Positions 50,083-58,429 of a DNA stretch of 58,429 nt are shown here, piece by piece. The number at the start of each line of letters is the position of its first letter. Within the stretch, counting starts at the first letter, position 1. The stretch is from NCBI GenBank assembly GCA_021777835.1, contig JAJYDC010000017.1:1-58429 (forward strand). The letters run 5' to 3'. Source of the stretch: Bacteroidota bacterium. Lineage in GTDB: Bacteria; Bacteroidota; Ignavibacteria; Ignavibacteriales; Ignavibacteriaceae. A model generated the notes under the pieces. The model was not told the DNA's origin. It saw only the letters and a program-made list of their open reading frames with translations, and did no database searches. The translations under genes and the position numbers were made by a program.

Positions 50083-51207
50083 TTAATCCGAATTTCGACT
50101 TTTTTTCTCTTCCCGGTTACTTAGCTTTCCCCCTCCCCAATGTGCCATTGGATTTGCAATTAGAACTTTAGTTAAGCCGTTGTCGGTACCAACCCATAAG
50201 CTTTTACCGTCAAAAAAAAGCGACGTTATTTTTGAGGACTGAATATTAATATCATTTAAATTAATTGGACTGATATAGCCATTTACCCTATTAATCATAA
50301 CAAGACCTTTGCCATAGTCCTTCTTTTCCTTCTTTTGAAACGAATAAACACCGGCAAATATTTCATTTCCAACCCTGACCATACAATAAACACCATCGGC
50401 TGGAAGACCGTCAATTTCTGATAGTCTTTCCCACTTTCCTTTTCTATTAAATTCATAAATTCCCCCGATATTAAATTTGGGGTTTTCGGCAGTAATAAAT
50501 TCATCAGTACCGAACCAGATATTAGCGGGGTCAAATAACATATCTGAGATAGAAACAGATTGGCCTTCTCCGTTAAAACCACCATCTTTGTTGTTTATAT
50601 ATGTCCATGCGTCTTTATCTTCAAGTCGCATATGTTTATTAAAAATATGAACACCTGATTCTGAACCGAACCAAATCAGGCTATCCCCATCAAGTTTTAT
50701 TGATTTTATGTTATTTGATTTTGAATCATTATTTATCATCAAGGAAAGATCCTGATATTTCTGCTTCCCCACTTCTAGCCTTGTAATATTTTCAAATCTT
50801 CCAATCCAAAGTACATTCTCTTGGGGATCATAACAAAGAGATCTAATCCAATTACCCATTTCCCCACCTAGCGAAAATTTCCTTTTATGCCACTGATCTT
50901 TGCGCTGATCCAAAATGTACAAGCCATCCGTGCCACCAGCCCAGACATAATTCTGATTTGCAGCTATACAATAAAAAAAGTTATTATCCAGATTCTTGTT
51001 AGCAGTAGAGTAATTGTACCATATATTATCATTATACGAATATCTATAAACCCCTTGCCCGTAAGTTGAAACCCACAGATTCTCTCCTACCTTAGTAATG
51101 GATGTAATAGTTGCGCCTTCAAGAAAATGGGCAGATTCAATTTTAGGAAAGGCATAATTTACAGTGGATATGGCTAAAATAAAAAACAGCAATATTTTAC
51201 GGATCAT
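50083..51207 (-). CDS. Exported two-component-regulator-propeller-like protein
   Basis: 374 residues from MIRKILLFFILAISTVNYA, a proper signal peptide with GAG seven bases upstream; an ATG 18 bases earlier would overlap panB by 14 bases. At least six Reg_prop-type blades follow, such as NLWVSTYGQGVYRY, VWAGGTDGLYILD, LWIGRFENI, IWFGSESGVHIFN, IWFGTDEFIT and LWVGTDNGLTKV. In hybrid two-component proteins such propellers sense ligands in the periplasm; here no membrane helix or kinase follows, so it stands as a soluble or surface propeller. It is the last gene of the envelope cluster. Confidence 0.75.
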   Translation of the reverse strand: MIRKILLFFILAISTVNYAFPKIESAHFLEGATITSITKVGENLWVSTYGQGVYRYSYNDNIWYNYSTANKNLDNNFFYCIAANQNYVWAGGTDGLYILDQRKDQWHKRKFSLGGEMGNWIRSLCYDPQENVLWIGRFENITRLEVGKQKYQDLSLMINNDSKSNNIKSIKLDGDSLIWFGSESGVHIFNKHMRLEDKDAWTYINNKDGGFNGEGQSVSISDMLFDPANIWFGTDEFITAENPKFNIGGIYEFNRKGKWERLSEIDGLPADGVYCMVRVGNEIFAGVYSFQKKEKKDYGKGLVMINRVNGYISPINLNDINIQSSKITSLFFDGKSLWVGTDNGLTKVLIANPMAHWGGGKLSNREEKKSRNSD

Positions 51208-51211
51208 TGTC

Positions 51212-52027
51212 TCAATAACTCTCATCGTCAGAAGGAAACTTTTTTTGTTTCACATCCTCGATATATTTTTTAACCGCATTGTTTATTTCATCTGCTAAAT
51301 GTGCATAATGACGAACAAATCTGGGGTGAAAATCAATGTTTAATCCAAGCATATCAGGAGTAACTAAAATTTGACCATCACAATGAATCCCGGCTCCTAT
51401 TCCTATGGTTGGTATTTTCAAGTGTTCAGTAATTTTTTTTGCAAGTTCGGAAGGTATTTTTTCCAACACTAATGCGAAAGCACCGGCTTGTTCCACAGCT
51501 TTGGCATCATTAAATATTTCTTCTGCTTCATCTGTGTCCTTTCCACGCTCCCTATAGCTTCCAAACTTGTGAATGCTTTGAGGGGTTAAACCTATATGTC
51601 CCATTACCGGAATACCAGCATCAGTAATTTTTCTAATTGTCTCAGCAATACGGATTCCTCCTTCAAGTTTAACGGCGCCTGCTGAAGTCTCTTTCAATAT
51701 TCTGCCTGCATTTCTAAACCCTTCATCAATACTTAACTGATAAGACATAAAGGGCATATCGACAACGATCATTGCTCTGCTAATTGCCTTGCTAACTGCT
51801 TTGGTATGATAGATCATCTCCTCCATTGTAACCGGAAGAGTAGTGTCATTGCCTTGGAATACATTGCTTAAGGAATCGCCTATAAGCACAATATCAATCC
51901 CCGCCTCTTCAAGCAGTTTAGCAGTAATGAAATCATATGCCGTAAGAGCTGAAATTTTCTTCCCGTTCTTTTTTAGCCATGATAACGTTAATGTAGTAAC
52001 CCGTTTTACTTCCTTTTCGCTGCTCAT
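51212..52027 (-). CDS. panB: 3-methyl-2-oxobutanoate hydroxymethyltransferase
   Basis: 271 residues. [45 protein letters not shown] and [22 protein letters not shown] are the PanB motifs, including the metal-binding Asp (GDSL) and the ketopantoate pocket. It transfers a hydroxymethyl group from methylene-tetrahydrofolate to alpha-ketoisovalerate, the first committed step to pantothenate. It follows the lipoyl transferase gene after 19 bases in the lipid A gene string; a second CoA gene (coaBC) is at 4.3 kb. Confidence 0.96.
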   Translation of the reverse strand: MSSEKEVKRVTTLTLSWLKKNGKKISALTAYDFITAKLLEEAGIDIVLIGDSLSNVFQGNDTTLPVTMEEMIYHTKAVSKAISRAMIVVDMPFMSYQLSIDEGFRNAGRILKETSAGAVKLEGGIRIAETIRKITDAGIPVMGHIGLTPQSIHKFGSYRERGKDTDEAEEIFNDAKAVEQAGAFALVLEKIPSELAKKITEHLKIPTIGIGAGIHCDGQILVTPDMLGLNIDFHPRFVRHYAHLADEINNAVKKYIEDVKQKKFPSDDESY

Positions 52028-52046
52028 AATATTTTATTATTTCATT

Positions 52047-52823
52047 TTATGAAAAGACAGTTTGATTTATTCCCTCAGCTATCTCTGGAAAATTAGTATT
52101 ATTAAGCTTAACTTGGAAATGTTCTTCAAAACCTCTTACTAAACTATTTCCCAATTTATTATAATTTATTTCAGATCTTAAAATAGAACCTAGGTCTGTA
52201 GTTGTTTTACATATTTCCTCAGTATAAAGCGAAACATCGCCTATAGGTTCGTTTAAGTAGGTAACTACTTTTTTGTGGTAGTCTCCGCATAGAATTGATC
52301 CATGCTGCAAAATTGCATTACCTAATTTTCTTTGAGCACTGCCTACAAGTTTTTTCCCTAAAAATTTAAGTTCGTTTTTAGCAGAAACTGCAAAACATAT
52401 TGAGCTAATTTCTTCTTTATATACTTTTGGAAAGTCAGGTTGAATATTTTCCAATTCAACTAACTTTAGTTTTTCATCATAAAGAGATAAGCCTTGTTTA
52501 AGTGCAAGATTTATTTCATAATAAATATTCTTTGCAGAAGTTTGGCTGTCAACAGGGTAGATTACAGAATAAGTTAATTCTTCAGCGTGGAGTATTGCTC
52601 TTCCGCCAGTCGGTCTTTTTACTATATCAATACCATCTGACTTTGCTAAGGCAGTGTTTATTGAAGCAATATTTTGATTAGCTCCTAAAGAAATACAATA
52701 AGGATTCCATTGGTATAGTCTAAGAATTACCTCATTCTGTTTGGAGTGCCTTGCAAGATAAAGATCAAAATCCATATTAAATTGCCCTGTTCCGAAACCA
52801 CTATTTACAAATAGCCATTTCAT
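52047..52823 (-). CDS. Lipoate-protein ligase / octanoyltransferase (LipM-like)
   Basis: 258 residues of the LplA/BPL fold. RPTGGRAILHAEELTYSVIYP (about 70-90) is the substrate loop, and LGKKLVGSAQRKLGNAILQHGSIL (about 155-177) holds the catalytic-loop lysine. C143 in SICFAVSAKNEL lies where the LipM octanoyltransferase has its nucleophile cysteine, so it may transfer octanoyl from acyl carrier protein to lipoyl domains rather than activate free lipoate. It overlaps lpxA by 4 bases (ATGA), so it is coupled to lipid A genes. Confidence 0.85.
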   Translation of the reverse strand: MKWLFVNSGFGTGQFNMDFDLYLARHSKQNEVILRLYQWNPYCISLGANQNIASINTALAKSDGIDIVKRPTGGRAILHAEELTYSVIYPVDSQTSAKNIYYEINLALKQGLSLYDEKLKLVELENIQPDFPKVYKEEISSICFAVSAKNELKFLGKKLVGSAQRKLGNAILQHGSILCGDYHKKVVTYLNEPIGDVSLYTEEICKTTTDLGSILRSEINYNKLGNSLVRGFEEHFQVKLNNTNFPEIAEGINQTVFS

Positions 52824-53596
52824 TTACCTATCAACCCTCGCTTACTTTTGCCGAGAAATTCGAGAAGTGTTTTAACATAGCTATTATTTCCCATTTCAGT
52901 AATAATTTTATTCTTTGCCTGAGTGACATTTAATGAGTTATCGTATAAATAGCTATATGCTTTCTTGAGACTTAAAATATCCTCATTTGAAAAGCCGCGT
53001 CTTCTAAGTCCAATTATATTTAACCCATTAAATTCAAGTGGCTCGCCTGCTGTCAGAATAAAAGGTGGTACATCTTGAGTGACTCTAAAACCGCCGCCAA
53101 TCATACAATGCTGACCTACTATACAGAATTGATGGACAGGTGTCATACCGCCAATAATTACCCAATCTTCAATTGTCACGTGACCTGCTATTTGCACTCC
53201 ATTGGCAAGTATGCAATTATCGCCAACGGTTGTATCATGAGCAACATGAGAGTAAGCCATTAATAAACAATTCTTACCGACTCTTGAAAATCCTGTTTCT
53301 TTAGTACCCCTGTGCAAAGTAACAAATTCATGAATTACCGTGTCGTCATCAATAATAAAAAGTGTCTCTTCGTTCCCGAATTTCAAGTCCTGCGGAGTAT
53401 GTGCTATTGAAGCAGATTGATGAATTTTAACCCGATTACCAATTCTTGCACCATTATATATGACAGCATGTGGTCCAATTATACAATCATCTCCAATTTC
53501 AACATTTTCTTCAATAATTGCATACGGTCCGACCGAAATGTTATTTCCAATGTCAGCTTTTTTACTTACTATTGCAGTAGGATGAATATTTTCCAT
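52820..53596 (-). CDS. lpxA: UDP-N-acetylglucosamine O-acyltransferase
   Basis: 258 residues. A left-handed beta helix of hexapeptide repeats (IHPTAIVSKKADIG, ISVGPYAIIEENVEIG, CIIGPHAVIYNG) and the catalytic-loop His in YSHVAHDTTVGDN, then the C-terminal helical domain (GLRRRGFSNEDILSLKKAYSYLY). It adds the first acyl chain from acyl-ACP to UDP-GlcNAc, the start of lipid A synthesis. It lies 21 bases after lpxC/fabZ and overlaps the next gene by 4 bases. Confidence 0.97.
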   Translation of the reverse strand: MENIHPTAIVSKKADIGNNISVGPYAIIEENVEIGDDCIIGPHAVIYNGARIGNRVKIHQSASIAHTPQDLKFGNEETLFIIDDDTVIHEFVTLHRGTKETGFSRVGKNCLLMAYSHVAHDTTVGDNCILANGVQIAGHVTIEDWVIIGGMTPVHQFCIVGQHCMIGGGFRVTQDVPPFILTAGEPLEFNGLNIIGLRRRGFSNEDILSLKKAYSYLYDNSLNVTQAKNKIITEMGNNSYVKTLLEFLGKSKRGLIGK

Positions 53597-53617
53597 TATT
53601 ATACTTTAATAATTATT

Positions 53618-55033
53618 CTATAAATTAACAGAACTCTGTTCACGATCTACAATGCCTGCCATAAACTCAGCCTCGGCAACGAGCATTTCGTTCACATATG
53701 TTTTTCCCGCCATCATAACAACTTTATTTTTCTTATTAGTTAAATTTATTTCCATATACAGTTGATCGCCCGGCACTACCGGCTTCCTAAATTTTGCATT
53801 ATTTATTTGCATAAACATTACCAGCTTTTTTTCTGGATCAGGAAAAGCATTTAGTAGCAGAACACCGCCTGTTTGCGCCATAGCTTCAATTATTAAAACT
53901 CCCGGCATTACAGGCTGTCCGGGGAAGTGACCTTGAAAAAATGGTTCATTTATCGATACGGATTTTATTCCGATAACTTTCTTGTCCACTTCAAGATGAA
54001 CAATTTTATCCACTAAAAGAAACGGATATCGATGAGGAAGAATTCTTTGAATTGCATTTACATCAAAAACGACACCTTCTTTTTTCACAAATTGATATTT
54101 CTTAACTAGCTTCTTTTGTTGATATAATTTTCTAATTTGTTTTGCAAATTCAACATTGGCTTTATGTCCAGGTCTAGCCGCGAGAATTTGAGCTTTAACC
54201 GGGGCACCGATTAATGCTAGGTCACCTAATAAATCCAGCAATTTATGACGCACTGGTTCGTTCTTAAATCTCAACTGTTTACTATTAAGAATACCATTAG
54301 TACCTATTGTAACATTTTCCTTAATACCAAGCTTTATTCTTAAAGTCTCCAACTCTGCTTCATCAGAATTTCGATCAACAATTACTACGGCATTGTCTAT
54401 ATCGCCGCCTTTAATCAATCCGGCATCTGCTAATTGTTCAACTTCACTAAGGAAGCAGAAAGTTCTTGCCGGTGCAAATTCTGTAATGAATTCTTTCTCT
54501 AGATCAAATAATCCTGTATGTTGACTACCTAGTGCAGGGTTTTGATAATCAACCATTACCGTAGCGCGATAACTATCTAACGGAAGTGCTACAATATCAA
54601 TTTGATTTTCTTCGTTATGATAGGTTACGGTTTGATCTATTATTAAATAATCTTTAGGCGCTTCTTGCTGAACAAATTCAGCCTTCAACAGCTGCTCAAC
54701 ATAAGGCATAGAGCTTCCGTCTCCCACAGGAGGTTCAATTCCATCAAGTTCTATGATAAGGTTATCTATCTGAAGTCCAACTACTGCTGCCAGAACATGC
54801 TCTACTGTATGCACTTTTACTTCGCCGATTCCTAAAGTAGTGCCCCGGGAAACATCAACCACATTATCTGCAATTGCATGAATTTCAGGTAAACCCCCTA
54901 AATCAACCCTTATAAATTTAATCCCATAATTAATTGGCGCAGGTTTGAAAGTCATTGTGCAAGAAGTACCGGTATGCAGACCGATCCCGGACATTGAAAC
55001 TGGTTTGGTAATTGTTCTTTGTAATTCTAACAT
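53618..55033 (-). CDS. lpxC/fabZ: Bifunctional LpxC deacetylase / FabZ dehydratase
   Basis: 471 residues. LpxC (about 1-305): GIGLHTG, the zinc His in VHTVEHVLAA and HKLLDLLGDLAL. FabZ (about 315-471): ILPHRYPFLLVDKI with the catalytic His, and GHFPGQPVMPGVLIIEAMAQ with the catalytic Glu. LpxC commits UDP-acyl-GlcNAc to lipid A. FabZ dehydrates beta-hydroxyacyl-ACP, so the fusion places lipid A and fatty-acid use of the same acyl-ACP pool in one protein. This fusion is characteristic of the Bacteroidota/Chlorobi lineage. Between lpxD (123 bases upstream) and lpxA. Confidence 0.97.
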   Translation of the reverse strand: MLELQRTITKPVSMSGIGLHTGTSCTMTFKPAPINYGIKFIRVDLGGLPEIHAIADNVVDVSRGTTLGIGEVKVHTVEHVLAAVVGLQIDNLIIELDGIEPPVGDGSSMPYVEQLLKAEFVQQEAPKDYLIIDQTVTYHNEENQIDIVALPLDSYRATVMVDYQNPALGSQHTGLFDLEKEFITEFAPARTFCFLSEVEQLADAGLIKGGDIDNAVVIVDRNSDEAELETLRIKLGIKENVTIGTNGILNSKQLRFKNEPVRHKLLDLLGDLALIGAPVKAQILAARPGHKANVEFAKQIRKLYQQKKLVKKYQFVKKEGVVFDVNAIQRILPHRYPFLLVDKIVHLEVDKKVIGIKSVSINEPFFQGHFPGQPVMPGVLIIEAMAQTGGVLLLNAFPDPEKKLVMFMQINNAKFRKPVVPGDQLYMEINLTNKKNKVVMMAGKTYVNEMLVAEAEFMAGIVDREQSSVNL

Positions 55034-55156
55034 TAATTAAATCCGAAATAATGAATAATATATTTTAGAAATATAAGTAAATTCGTTTTCAAAGTAACGT
55101 AACAAGTCAAGAAATACAACAATAAGTGATCTTGCGAATTGAACTAAATAAAACTT

Positions 55157-56209
55157 TTAATTTTCTTTTAGTCTTTTAATTTCTTCGGTTAATTCTTGAA
55201 TTTGCATTTCAAGCTGTTTCAGCTTATCGGCATAATCAGGAAGGTTGCGAAAGTGGGCTTCTAATTTGAGAGCAGTTTTTAATTCCTTCGCAGGCGTTCC
55301 AAAATATTGCCCTGGTTTGGTTATTGATTTCGAAATTCCGGACTTAGCCATGATGATTGTGTGGTCTGCTATTTCAATGTGCCCGACAATTCCAACTTGA
55401 CCTGCAATTATATCGTGTTTACCTATTTTCGTGCTTCCGGATATCCCCGTCAACGCCGAAATAACCGTATCTTCTCCTATGATGACATTATGAGCAATTT
55501 GAACAAGGTTATCAACTTTAACTCCTCGCCTAATAATTGTGGCTCCAAGCGCCGCTCTATCCACCGATACATTTGAACCCAGTTCTACATCATCCTCGAT
55601 TATTACAATTCCTATTTGAGGTATCTTTTGGTAAACTTCCCTTTCATCAACATAAAATCCGAAGCCATCCGATCCTATTACAGTGCCTGGATTTATTATA
55701 ACCCGGTTGCCTATTTTGCATTTTTCACGAATACTTACATTTTGAAAAATAATTGTGTCCTTGCCAACTTCTACATTTTCAAGCAAAACTGTATTATGAA
55801 AAATCTTAGTGTTTTCTCCAATTTTACATCCAGCGGATACCACTACATTTTTTCCGATTGCCGCATTTTCTCCAATGCTAGCAGATGGATGAATTTGCGC
55901 AGTTTTATCAATCCCTTCCAATAAATAATCAGGGGTAAAATAATGTATTAACAATTTTGAAAATGCTTTATTGGGGTCTTTTACTTCGATATAGGTTAGA
56001 TCTGACCTTGTCTTATTAAAGCCGGGTTTGACTAGAATTGCAGATGCTTTCGTCGAATGAAAATATTTTTCGTAGGCAGGAAGATAAAGGAAAGTGATAT
56101 CACCTTTACATGCTTCATCTATTTTCGCAAGATTATTGATAATTAGATCTTTATCACCAACTAAATCTCCCCCGATTATTTTTGCTGCCTCGGATAATTT
56201 AAAACTCAT
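55157..56209 (-). CDS. lpxD: UDP-3-O-acylglucosamine N-acyltransferase
   Basis: 350 residues. N-terminal uridine-binding domain (about 1-100), hexapeptide beta helix (PSASIGENAAIGKNVVV, IGENTKIF and so on) with the catalytic His in VQIAHNVIIGEDT, and a C-terminal coiled-coil helix (about 315-350, LEAHFRNLPDYADKLKQLE). It adds the second acyl chain in lipid A synthesis. It lies 17 bases after skp copy 2, the conserved bamA-skp-lpxD order. Confidence 0.97.
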   Translation of the reverse strand: MSFKLSEAAKIIGGDLVGDKDLIINNLAKIDEACKGDITFLYLPAYEKYFHSTKASAILVKPGFNKTRSDLTYIEVKDPNKAFSKLLIHYFTPDYLLEGIDKTAQIHPSASIGENAAIGKNVVVSAGCKIGENTKIFHNTVLLENVEVGKDTIIFQNVSIREKCKIGNRVIINPGTVIGSDGFGFYVDEREVYQKIPQIGIVIIEDDVELGSNVSVDRAALGATIIRRGVKVDNLVQIAHNVIIGEDTVISALTGISGSTKIGKHDIIAGQVGIVGHIEIADHTIIMAKSGISKSITKPGQYFGTPAKELKTALKLEAHFRNLPDYADKLKQLEMQIQELTEEIKRLKEN

Positions 56210-56226
56210 TCAAATTCGCTCATATT

Positions 56227-56754
56227 TTATTGGAGTTTAAGCATATCCATTACCTGTGCCGTTATATCATACTTGTCTTTAGCATATAAGATTGATATAC
56301 TGGCACTTCTGTCAAAAACAAAATCAAGGTCATCTTTTTTTGCAACTTCTTGAATTGCATTAAACACCTTGTTCTGAACCGGCTTCATTAACTCTTCTTG
56401 TTTCTGAAATAACTCACCGTTTGTACCAAACTTTTTAGTACGATAATCATTTATTTGCTGATCAAGACTCTTAATATCTGATTCCAACTCATTCCTTGTT
56501 TGCTCTGTCATAATAAGTTTTCTTCTATCATAATCATCTTGCTTAGCTTTTTTTGCAGCTTCCATTTTGCTTAACTCGGCTTGCCAATCTCGAATTAGAG
56601 CGTCAAGCTTTAGCTTTGCATCCTGAGCATCCGGAATTTTATTTAGAATTGTTTTTGAATCAACATATCCAATCTTTAACTGGCCAAATGACATTCCCGA
56701 AAAAAATAAGAGGGAAAATAAGAGAAAAGAAAATACTCGCGTTTTCATTTTCAA
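56227..56754 (-). CDS. skp: Skp/OmpH-family periplasmic chaperone, copy 2
   Basis: 175 residues with a signal peptide (about 1-24, ending MSFGQ). KIGYVDSKTILNKIPDAQDAK is the family opening, then a long alpha-helical hairpin (about 45-140) that forms the tentacles of the trimer, and a beta C-terminus (AKKDDLDFVFDRSASISILYA). It holds unfolded outer-membrane proteins. GGAG precedes the ATG. Paralogue of copy 1, which lies upstream past a strong inverted repeat. Confidence 0.93.
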   Translation of the reverse strand: MKMKTRVFSFLLFSLLFFSGMSFGQLKIGYVDSKTILNKIPDAQDAKLKLDALIRDWQAELSKMEAAKKAKQDDYDRRKLIMTEQTRNELESDIKSLDQQINDYRTKKFGTNGELFQKQEELMKPVQNKVFNAIQEVAKKDDLDFVFDRSASISILYAKDKYDITAQVMDMLKLQ

Positions 56755-56836
56755 CTCCGTATTTAAATTAGTTTGGAAAATAACTTATTAAAGAGTATCA
56801 AATTTAAATAACACCCTCTTGTTGATTTGCACCAAT

Positions 56837-56878
56837 TAATTCATTATCCCCATTCTTTAGAACAGGGATAATGAATTA
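56837..56878. repeat. Strong inverted repeat between the two skp genes
   Basis: TAATTCATTATCCC (56837-56850) and GGGATAATGAATTA (56865-56878) pair over 14 perfect bp with a 14-base loop, 11 bases after the stop of skp copy 1. On the minus strand no U-tract follows (ATTGGTGC), so it may tune the skp/lpx mRNA rather than end it. Confidence 0.55.
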
Positions 56879-56888
56879 TATATAAATT

Positions 56889-57416
56889 TTATTTAGAAGT
56901 TTTAAGCTTATCTAATACTTTATAAGTAATGTCGTATGCTGGATCTGCATAAAGAAGAACAACATCACCGGCTTTATCAAAAACAAATTTCATACCTTCT
57001 TCTTTTGCAACTTCCTGAATGGCTTTATAGATTTTGTTTTTTACTGGAGTAAAAATCTTATCCTGTTCTTTATAGATATCACCTGTGCCCTGAGCAAATT
57101 TCTCTTTTTGATAGTCTAAGATACCATTCTGCTGAGCAATAAGTACTTGTTGTGCTGATTGCTTCTTGCTATCAGGCATTGTGTTAGCTTGCTTTTGATA
57201 GGTTTCAAGAGCTTGCTGATAATCAGCCTTGAGACTGTCAAGATGTGATGACCATTTATTTGTGAGTGCATCAAGATCACCTTGAGCTTTAATCGCTTCT
57301 GGAAGCTGATTCAATATTAACTGAGAATCCACATATCCAATTTTTTGTGTAGTTTGGGCAAATAATAAATTACTGCCAATCAATAGAACCGTTAAGATCA
57401 AAAGATGTTTTTTCAC
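56889..57416 (-). CDS. skp: Skp/OmpH-family periplasmic chaperone, copy 1
   Basis: 175 residues with a signal peptide (about 1-20, ending NLLFAQ). Opening KIGYVDSQLILNQLPEAIKAQ, a helical hairpin (about 40-135; Gln/Lys-rich) and a beta end (AKEEGMKFVFDKAGDVVLLYADPAYDIT). The same length and architecture as copy 2, so a tandem duplication. It lies 32 bases after bamA. The two copies may have different clients. Confidence 0.93.
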   Translation of the reverse strand: MKKHLLILTVLLIGSNLLFAQTTQKIGYVDSQLILNQLPEAIKAQGDLDALTNKWSSHLDSLKADYQQALETYQKQANTMPDSKKQSAQQVLIAQQNGILDYQKEKFAQGTGDIYKEQDKIFTPVKNKIYKAIQEVAKEEGMKFVFDKAGDVVLLYADPAYDITYKVLDKLKTSK

Positions 57417-57448
57417 TATTCTTACCTCTGAGTTTTGTTATAAGTTAA

Positions 57449-58429
57449 TTAAAAGCCTTTTCCAAATTGAAAGTTGAAAAGCCATGCTGGATCTTTTCCA
57501 TTTACTGCTCTTCTGTCGAATCCATAACCTAAGTCAAATCCAATAAGACCAATTGGATTTATCAATATTCTAGCACCTACGCCAGCTGATCTTCTTAAAT
57601 TCGCAAGATCTGTTGAAAGTATATCCTGATAAACATTACCCGCTTCGGCAAAGGCAAGCAAGAATATTGGAACAGGATCCTGTGTAACGGAGAATCTAAG
57701 TTCTGTTGTAAATCTTGTCATTACATTTCCCCCAAGCACATTACCATATTGGTCAATTGGACCTATAGATCTATCGTCGTAACCTCGAAGCGGGGTAGTA
57801 GCAATAACAAGCCCGTTGCCGCCCATGAAGAATTTCTCAAATGGGTTAATCTTAAAATTAGTTGCATAATCAAGCTCATGAATATAACCCATATCAGCTA
57901 CAGTATATAATACTATCTTATTTGTATTAAATAAGCTCTTGTACCATTCAGCAGTAAAAGTAATCTTATAATAGTTTACATCTCCGGGGAGAAAAGGACC
58001 GCCGGATAACTGCCCATCCAATACTACCGAGGAGCCACGAGCCGGGAAAATTGGGTTATCTATGTCTCGTCTGCTAATTGTTGCGCCGATAGTATATTGA
58101 TGTGTTGTACCTTCAGCATATGTACCGGCACCATTAATAACATCATTATATTGATATCTTAGCATTCCTTGGACATTGAAATAATCGTCCGGCCATTTTA
58201 GCCTTCGACCAACTCTTACAGTAGCTCCGCTTTGTTGAAGATCATAAATATATTGCTGTCTTGTGTCAAATACCTCAAATCCCAAAAGTGTTGGAGTATC
58301 CAAAAGCCATGGCTCTGTAAATCCAAGTGAGAATGTTCGATAATAATTTCCAACTCCGAATTGCCAATTAAAGCTTAAAACCTGTCCGCCGCCAATTGAG
58401 AATGGATGATCTAATGCAAAGTTTGACAA
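57449..58429 (-). CDS. bamA: Outer-membrane assembly factor BamA, C-terminal part (partial)
   Basis: 326 residues; the 5' end lies beyond the right edge. What is present is the Omp85 barrel: NWQFGVGNYYRTFSLGFTEPWLLDTPTLLGFEVF (family motif EPWLLDTP), GNGLVIATTPLRGYDDRSIG with the L6 RGY motif, and the C-terminal NFQFGKGF ending in Phe. BamA folds barrel proteins into the outer membrane. Its place directly before two skp genes and lpxD is the classical context and makes this the true BamA of the window, unlike the two paralogues at 7.5-11.8 kb. Confidence 0.93.
   Translation of the reverse strand: MSNFALDHPFSIGGGQVLSFNWQFGVGNYYRTFSLGFTEPWLLDTPTLLGFEVFDTRQQYIYDLQQSGATVRVGRRLKWPDDYFNVQGMLRYQYNDVINGAGTYAEGTTHQYTIGATISRRDIDNPIFPARGSSVVLDGQLSGGPFLPGDVNYYKITFTAEWYKSLFNTNKIVLYTVADMGYIHELDYATNFKINPFEKFFMGGNGLVIATTPLRGYDDRSIGPIDQYGNVLGGNVMTRFTTELRFSVTQDPVPIFLLAFAEAGNVYQDILSTDLANLRRSAGVGARILINPIGLIGFDLGYGFDRRAVNGKDPAWLFNFQFGKGF

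Noticed and set aside
1-58429. tRNA or rRNA genes, CRISPR arrays, insertion sequences, att sites, replication origin
   Set aside because: Gaps above 150 bases were read by eye on both strands; no tRNA T-loop pattern, regular repeat-spacer array, transposase or dnaA-box cluster was seen. A tRNA scan would settle the RNA part.

Overview
The window looks like an AT-rich chromosomal segment of a member of the Bacteroidota/Chlorobiota/Ignavibacteria branch (an Ignavibacteria-like organism is my best guess). The evidence is a fused LpxC-FabZ, a GldC protein, two-component-regulator propeller repeats, LytTR regulators, many Omp85 and OmpH proteins, and promoters that fit the TTTG-N19-TAnnTTTG pattern of that group. 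I saw no tRNA or rRNA gene, insertion sequence, phage gene or CRISPR array. Nearly everything is core or conserved accessory content.

Layout. 1-7.4 kb (minus): partial rmlB, a barrel-like protein, a DUF1460 amidase-like protein, dnaB, family-4 uracil-DNA glycosylase, coaBC, rpoZ, gmk and yicC. 7.5-13.1 kb (minus): two tandem Omp85 (BamA/TamA-like) paralogues, a lipoprotein and an L,D-transpeptidase-like protein whose catalytic Cys position is Ser. 13.3-17.5 kb (minus): rplM-rpsI-rpsB-tsf-pyrH-frr. 18.5-22.5 kb (plus): an SDR epimerase, a deoxyhypusine-synthase-like protein and a cysteine-desulfurase-like enzyme. 23-27.8 kb (plus): a 24-residue membrane microprotein, a 13-heme cytochrome c fused to a cytochrome b domain, a 7-heme NapC-like cytochrome, and YceI. 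28-31 kb (minus): LytTR regulator, LytS-type kinase and LiaF-like protein. 31-38.4 kb (plus): metG, three consecutive parvulin-type chaperones and a MoxR ATPase. 38.4-47 kb (minus): AI-2E transporter, NifU-like and Mrp Fe-S proteins, a PTS EIIA-like protein, MgtA and Ppk1. 47.5-50 kb: YciI, an orphan LytTR regulator, GldC and a barrel-like protein. 50-58.4 kb (minus): the envelope operon bamA(partial)-skp-skp-lpxD-lpxC/fabZ-lpxA-lipoyl transferase-panB-propeller protein.

The most interesting locus is mgtA. Between a group-type promoter (TTTG-N19-TATTTTTA) and mgtA lies a 20-codon reading frame with a good ribosome-binding site. Its product begins MPDSDEPG, the acidic/proline pattern that makes E. 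coli MgtL a ribosome-destabilising magnesium sensor. A hairpin and a possible SD-masking segment follow, and mgtA is followed two bases later by an EIIA(Ntr/Man-type)-like protein. I read this as a candidate translation-based Mg2+ sensing leader in a phylum where I know of no described example, next to a possible PTS-like control protein and polyphosphate kinase. All of this is inference from sequence.

Other points worth attention are the quinol-to-multiheme electron-transfer module with its microprotein, the Ser-for-Cys L,D-transpeptidase, a structured leader before rpsB, the odd start of metG, and several strong unexplained inverted repeats.
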